Origin: Pseudomonas sp. ANT_J12
GTDB lineage: Bacteria > Pseudomonadota > Gammaproteobacteria > Pseudomonadales > Pseudomonadaceae
DNA: 64,000 nt
Assembly: GCF_008370045.1 (NCBI RefSeq)
Contig: NZ_VOBN01000003.1
Location: 186,001 to 250,000, forward strand
Direction of reading: 5' to 3'
In this document: positions 60,428 through 64,000 of the stretch, one piece after another
Numbering within the stretch: the first letter of the stretch is position 1
How the letters are laid out: every line of letters starts with the position of its first letter
The notes under the pieces: generated by a model
The model's database searches: none
Told to the model about the DNA's origin: nothing
Seen by the model: only the letters and a program-made list of their open reading frames with translations
Position numbers and translations under genes: made by a program

Positions 60428-60535
60428 TGATCGTTCCCACGCTCTGCGTGGGAATGCAGCCCGGGACGCTCCGCGTCCCAGAAGCGGACGCAGAGCGCCC
60501 GTTGAAGCATTCCCACGCAAAGCGTGGGAACGATT
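60428..60535. repeat. long palindromic repeat after ppnN
   Basis: A second copy of the tgatcgttcccacgctctgc element found at 43830, with arms 60428-60457 and 60507-60535 and an inner hairpin (gggacgctccgcgtccc). The arms differ by one substitution. It lies between ppnN and a convergent hydrolase gene. Confidence 0.9.
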
Positions 60536-60541
60536 AATGCG

Positions 60542-61564
60542 TCACAGGTGATCCGCATCAATCACCGCTTTGGCAAAGGCCTGCGGATCTTCCTGCGGCA
60601 AATTGTGGCCGATACCGCCATTGATCAACCGGTACTCATACTTGCCGGTAAAACGCTTGGCGTAATCTTCGGCTGCCGGGTGCGGTGCGCCGTTGGCGTC
60701 GCCCTCCAGGGTGATGGTCGGCACGCTGATGTTGGGCGCCTTGGCCAGTCGCTGTTCCAGCGCTTCATATTGCGGCTCGCCCTGGACGATACCCAGGCGC
60801 CAGCGGTAGTTGAATACCGTGATCGCCACATGATCCGGGTTGTCCAGCGCCGCCGCGCTGCGGTCGAAGGTGGCGTCGTCGAAGGTCCATTTTGGCGAGG
60901 CGGTTTGCCAGATCAGCTTGGCGAAGTCGTGGCGGTTCCTCGCGTAACCGGCCTCGCCGCGCTCGGTGGCGAAGTAGAACTGATACCACCATTGCAATTC
61001 GGCCTTGGGCGGCAATGGATTTTTGCCTGCGGCCTGGTTACCGATCAGGTAGCCACTCACCGCCACCAACGCCTCAACCCGCTCCGGCCACAGCGCCGCG
61101 ACGATGTCCGCCGAGCGCGCACCCCAGTCGTAGCCACCCAGCACGGCTTTTTTGATCTGCAGCGCATCCATGAAATCGATGACATCACTGGCCAACGCAG
61201 CGGGCTGGCCGTTGCGCGGGGTCTTGTTCGACAGGAAATGCGTATCGCCGTAGCCACGCGCATAGGGGATCAACACCCGGTAACCCTTGGCCGCCAGCAA
61301 CGGCGCCACGGCGCTGTAGCTGTGAATGTCGTAGGGCCAGCCGTGCAGCAGAATCACCACCGGACCGTCGGCCGGGCCAACCTCGGCGTACGCCACGTTC
61401 AGCAACCCGGCATTGACGTGCTTCAACGCGCCGAACGGGTCAGATTTGAGGGTGCTGGCGCTGGCCGCCACGGGCTCAGTGGTTTTAACATCGGCATGGG
61501 CCGAAAAAGCTGCAACGTTCAGGACCGCGAAGAGGCTGGCTGTAGCGAGTGTGTTCCAGGTCAT
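60542..61564 (-). CDS. exported alpha/beta-hydrolase, epoxide-hydrolase-like
   Basis: A 340-residue enzyme with a signal peptide (LATASLFAVLNVAAFSAHA). The oxyanion-hole motif HGWPYDIHSY is near residue 80, the nucleophile elbow GGYDWGARSA with Asp near 150 (as in epoxide hydrolases and haloalkane dehalogenases) and the catalytic His in GGIGHNLPQ near 320. The export signal is unusual for this class and suggests a periplasmic substrate. The start at 61564 follows GAGGAAA. It is divergent from the response regulator gene. Confidence 0.88.
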   Translation of the reverse strand: MTWNTLATASLFAVLNVAAFSAHADVKTTEPVAASASTLKSDPFGALKHVNAGLLNVAYAEVGPADGPVVILLHGWPYDIHSYSAVAPLLAAKGYRVLIPYARGYGDTHFLSNKTPRNGQPAALASDVIDFMDALQIKKAVLGGYDWGARSADIVAALWPERVEALVAVSGYLIGNQAAGKNPLPPKAELQWWYQFYFATERGEAGYARNRHDFAKLIWQTASPKWTFDDATFDRSAAALDNPDHVAITVFNYRWRLGIVQGEPQYEALEQRLAKAPNISVPTITLEGDANGAPHPAAEDYAKRFTGKYEYRLINGGIGHNLPQEDPQAFAKAVIDADHL

Positions 61565-61790
61565 GGTGATTTCCTCAGGGTTGCCAGTGAAGAGCATTGC
61601 GAGGTCAGTCGCCTTGGCTCGATGGATCCCATTGAACCGCCCCGAGGTATCTGCCATGTGTCGTAAAAGCCCGTTTATTACGGCGTAAGGTGTCAAACAG
61701 GGCCCTGGATACAACGCGATACAAAGCCCATGGGCAAGCCGACCGTCGCTCCCTAGAATGCCAACGTGCGAATAACAAGAGGGTTGGGCA

Positions 61791-62531
61791 ATGGAACATG
61801 TGAACCACATCCTGATTGTCGACGACGATCGCGAGATCCGTGAACTGGTCGGCAATTACCTGAAGAAAAACGGCCTGCGCACCACCGTGGTCGCCGACGG
61901 CCGGCAGATGCGGCATTTCCTGGAAACCAATCAGGTCGACCTGATCGTGCTCGACCTCATGATGCCCGGCGAAGACGGCCTGGTGCTGTGCCGCGAATTG
62001 CGCTCGGGTAAGCACAAAGCCACGCCGATCCTGATGCTCACCGCCCGCAATGATGAAACCGACCGCATCCTCGGCCTGGAAATGGGCGCCGACGATTACC
62101 TGACCAAACCCTTCGCCGCCCGAGAACTGCTGGCGCGGATCAACGCCGTGCTGCGCCGCACCCGCATGCTGCCACCGAACCTGCTGATCACCGAAACCGG
62201 CCGCCTCCTGGGTTTTGGCCGCTGGCGCCTGGACACCAGCGCCCGCCACTTGCTCGACGAAGACGACACCATGGTCGCCCTCAGCGGCGCGGAATACCGC
62301 CTGCTGCGGGTGTTCCTCGACCACCCGCAACGGGTGCTCAGCCGTGACCAGTTGCTCAACCTGACCCAGGGCCGCGATGCCGACCTGTTCGACCGCTCCA
62401 TCGATTTGCTGGTGAGCCGGCTGCGCCAGCGGCTGCTGGATGACTCCCGGGAACCGACCTACATCAAGACCGTGCGCAGCGAAGGCTACGTGTTCTCCTA
62501 TCCGGTGGAATTGCTCGGCGAGCCGTCATGA
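61791..62531 (+). CDS. OmpR/PhoB-family response regulator
   Basis: A 246-residue two-component regulator. The receiver domain has the acidic pocket VDDD (residues 10-13), the phosphoacceptor Asp55 (LIVLDLMMPG) and the Lys of YLTKPFAAREL. The C-terminal winged helix has LSGAEYRLLRVFLDHPQRVL and YIKTVRSEGYVF. All functional residues are present. No histidine kinase gene adjoins, so its partner is encoded elsewhere. It is divergent from the exported hydrolase, a possible target. Confidence 0.93.
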   Translation: MEHVNHILIVDDDREIRELVGNYLKKNGLRTTVVADGRQMRHFLETNQVDLIVLDLMMPGEDGLVLCRELRSGKHKATPILMLTARNDETDRILGLEMGADDYLTKPFAARELLARINAVLRRTRMLPPNLLITETGRLLGFGRWRLDTSARHLLDEDDTMVALSGAEYRLLRVFLDHPQRVLSRDQLLNLTQGRDADLFDRSIDLLVSRLRQRLLDDSREPTYIKTVRSEGYVFSYPVELLGEPS

Positions 62532-62704
62532 AGGGCGTTTTGTATCCGTCTGTATAAGCACCCGCGCCAGATACGAATCCACCGATTTCGCGGCATTGCG
62601 GCACACATCACCGATACACCCCGGCGTTTAACTGTGACCACCCGATAGCACTGACCCTCTCGGCGCTACTGACTCACTCAACTTAAACCCACGGAGAATC
62701 ATCC

Positions 62705-63004
62705 ATGTTCAATTTCTCGAAAGTCTCGTCCCTGGCACTCGGTCTGGCACTGGTTGGCGGCCTCGGTCTGTCGAACCTGGCTTCGGCCAACACCCCAACC
62801 GTGCCCCAAACCCCGACTCAGCCACTGCTGGCGGAAGGCGGTTCGGATCGGCTGCAACAGAATCGCGTAGCCGAAGGTGGTGCCGATCGTTTGCAGGAAC
62901 TGCGCGAAAGGGTTGCGCTGATCAGCCCGAGCAACGCAGTGCGCGGCGGTTTGGTGGTGGCGCAAAACCGTCCGGAGTTCGGTTCGAAATATCAGCGCTA
63001 CTGA
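62705..63004 (+). CDS. small exported protein with NRPEFGSKYQR tail (first)
   Basis: A 99-residue protein with a signal peptide (LALGLALVGGLGLSNLASA). The mature part has a duplicated AEGG(S/A)DRLQ unit (residues about 43-63) and ends in AQNRPEFGSKYQRY. From memory, relatives are annotated 'phage infection protein' in Pseudomonas, without functional support I can confirm. It is closely followed by a second gene with the same C-terminal tail. Confidence 0.8.
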   Translation: MFNFSKVSSLALGLALVGGLGLSNLASANTPTVPQTPTQPLLAEGGSDRLQQNRVAEGGADRLQELRERVALISPSNAVRGGLVVAQNRPEFGSKYQRY

Positions 63005-63007
63005 TCG

Positions 63008-63029
63008 GTGGGACCAGGCCTGCTCCCAC
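63008..63029. repeat. short inverted repeat
   Basis: Arms gtggga / tcccac with a 10-base loop lie 3 bases after the first small exported protein. It resembles a REP fragment and may act as a weak terminator. Confidence 0.45.
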
Positions 63030-63146
63030 GGGGGTGACACGCGGGATCAACGCTCTCGATATCGACTATGCCTAATGGTGTTTTTTCATCGCCACGCTCC
63101 AGCACTAGAGTGGCGACAACTTCTTCCCACTCTCTGGAGCAACATC

Positions 63147-63392
63147 ATGAAAAGCCTCATCGGTCTTACCTTCGCCCTTACCGTCCTTGGCGCCACGTCG
63201 GCTTACGCAGCACCACAAGCCGTTGCCGCCGTGAAAGTCGGCCATCCAGCCAGCCAGAACGTCAACACCGTCGGCATCGACACTGAACGCAAAGGCAGCG
63301 TCAACCTGCAACAGAACGCCGAGCAAGCCAAACTCTACGTCGCGGAAAACCGTCCTGAGTTCGGTTCGAAGTATCAGCGGATTGATGCTTGA
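63147..63392 (+). CDS. small exported protein with NRPEFGSKYQR tail (second)
   Basis: An 81-residue protein with a signal peptide (MKSLIGLTFALTVLGATSAY). The mature part is hydrophilic (DTERKGSVNLQQNAEQAKLY) and ends AENRPEFGSKYQRIDA, so it shares the C-terminal 11 residues with the previous gene while the rest differs. The start at 63147 follows TCTGGAGC; a longer frame upstream lacks a site. The function is unknown. Confidence 0.8.
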   Translation: MKSLIGLTFALTVLGATSAYAAPQAVAAVKVGHPASQNVNTVGIDTERKGSVNLQQNAEQAKLYVAENRPEFGSKYQRIDA

Positions 63393-63413
63393 GTCTCGTA
63401 TAACAGGGGGCTT

Positions 63414-63540
63414 TTGTGGCGAGGGGGCTTGCCCCCGTTGGGTCGCGCAGCGGCCCCCTGCTTTTTTTCATGTGACACCGAGTTGCGTGGGTCTGCGACT
63501 GCTTCGCAGCCGAACGGGGTTAACCCCCCCCTCGCCACAA
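63414..63540. repeat. REP-type palindrome with 'ttgtggcgaggggg' ends
   Basis: Ends 63414-63427 and 63527-63540 are complementary (ttgtggcgaggggg / cccccctcgccacaa region) and enclose two smaller hairpins. It lies after the second small exported protein. Confidence 0.8.
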
Positions 63541-63557
63541 GTACTCATTTATTTCAG

Positions 63558-63580
63558 AACTCTCTTATGAGAGTTTTTTT
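63558..63580 (+). terminator. terminator overlapping the end of the opposing gene
   Basis: The stem aactctc / gagagtt with TTAT loop is followed by a run of T on the plus strand. It would end transcripts of the small exported proteins. The TAA of the minus-strand flavoprotein lies in its loop. Confidence 0.75.
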
Positions 63581-64000
63581 GTGTCTTCCGCCAGCCGCAT
63601 TGCCAACGCCTTCGCCTGGCTCGCCACATCCGTCACCGCCGTGCTCTCCCACCACATGCCCCGCAACGGCGGGCCCATGGCAAACAGCCGTTGGGCGACT
63701 TGCCCGTCGGCATCGAGCACCGCACCATCCACCGCCGCCGCAATCCCCAGCGCCAACGGTCCCGGTTTGATCAGCCCACGCGCCAGCAACTGCTGCGGTA
63801 ACGGACGCGCGACTCGCCGCCAGTCGTATTCGATGCCACTGGAGTTGATCAGCGCCGCGCCGCTGACCACCACGGTTTCCGCTTCGCCACGGCGCCGAAT
63901 GCGAATCCTCACTTCAGTGTTCAGCGAAGGTTCCAGCCCCTTGAACGAGGCCGCCTGAATCCGCAACCGCCCTTCCCCGTGCAGCCGTTCCACCAGTTCC
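63565..64000 (-). CDS. FAD/NAD(P)-binding protein (partial, N-terminus beyond window)
   Basis: The C-terminal 145 residues of a flavoprotein of the FAD-NAD(P)-binding (HI0933-unrelated, 'FAD/NAD(P)-binding protein') group. The frame is open to the right edge. Visible segments are ALINSSGIEYDWRRVARPL, LLARGLIKPGPLALGI and RLFAMGPPLRGMWWESTAVT, with the Gly-x-Pro-x-x-Arg-Gly turn typical of the C-terminal lobe in these enzymes. Catalysis cannot be judged from the fragment. Confidence 0.75.
   Translation of the reverse strand, partial: ELVERLHGEGRLRIQAASFKGLEPSLNTEVRIRIRRRGEAETVVVSGAALINSSGIEYDWRRVARPLPQQLLARGLIKPGPLALGIAAAVDGAVLDADGQVAQRLFAMGPPLRGMWWESTAVTDVASQAKALAMRLAEDTKKLS

Overview
The window looks like a chromosomal segment of a fluorescent-group Pseudomonas. 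This is inferred from gene content, not from a marker gene. The evidence is high-GC coding, an adjacent catR-catBCA-benR-benABCD block, an nnrS-ppyR pair, a DUF1652 protein, fabI next to a peptide ABC transporter, and several families of intergenic REP-type palindromes built on 'gtaggagc...gcttgc' and 'cgttcccacgc'. No tRNA, rRNA, CRISPR array, transposase or integrase was seen.

Layout. 1-5.8 kb: peptide/microcin-type ABC transporter (binding protein cut by the window edge, two permeases, double ATPase), then fabI and a bidirectional terminator. 5.8-9.0 kb: LysR regulator, VOC protein, amidase, and a small diguanylate cyclase that overlaps the amidase tail to tail. 9.1-12.3 kb: isoquinoline 1-oxidoreductase-type molybdenum hydroxylase (iorA, iorB) with an exported two-haem cytochrome. 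12.4-16.9 kb: a short-chain dehydrogenase remnant, nnrS-ppyR, an exported XAC2610-like protein and an AraC regulator. 17.1-20.8 kb: a 1210-residue, lower-GC toxin-like protein ending in a Fic-like motif whose catalytic histidine is glutamine. 20.8-25.2 kb: two LysE exporters, a 24-residue membrane peptide, and an ada / PEP-mutase-like / alkA-like alkylation-repair operon.

25.3-35.7 kb is an amine-related cluster. A polyamine-type binding protein, an agmatine-deiminase-family enzyme and a LysR regulator lie on the minus strand. Opposite them are a TonB receptor, a Tat-exported flavin amine oxidase, a RidA protein with its own signal peptide, and a second TonB receptor. The arrangement suggests amine oxidation outside the cytoplasm with local imine clean-up, and I rate it as one of the two most interesting systems here. 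35.9-40 kb: an NDH-2-like oxidoreductase divergent from an Rrf2 regulator that has a perfect operator-like palindrome, followed by small lipoproteins and a Nudix hydrolase.

39.9-48.5 kb is the benzoate/catechol pathway. BenABC and BenD convert benzoate to catechol. CatA, CatB and CatC take it to 3-oxoadipate enol-lactone. BenR and CatR are the regulators. The benA promoter shows a XylS/BenR-type direct repeat with 21-bp period, and the catB-catR gap holds an ATAC-N7-GTAT palindrome. 48.5-64 kb: polysaccharide deacetylase, an aliphatic-sulfonate-type ABC transporter, a SRAP peptidase, AzlCD, a Cache-GGDEF cyclase, ppnN, an exported alpha/beta-hydrolase, a response regulator without a kinase in view, two tiny exported proteins sharing the same C-terminal tail, and a flavoprotein cut by the right edge.

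Starts were moved from the longest open frame wherever a ribosome-binding site or family alignment supported a downstream codon. Functional calls rest on recognised motifs and neighbourhood; no database search was run.
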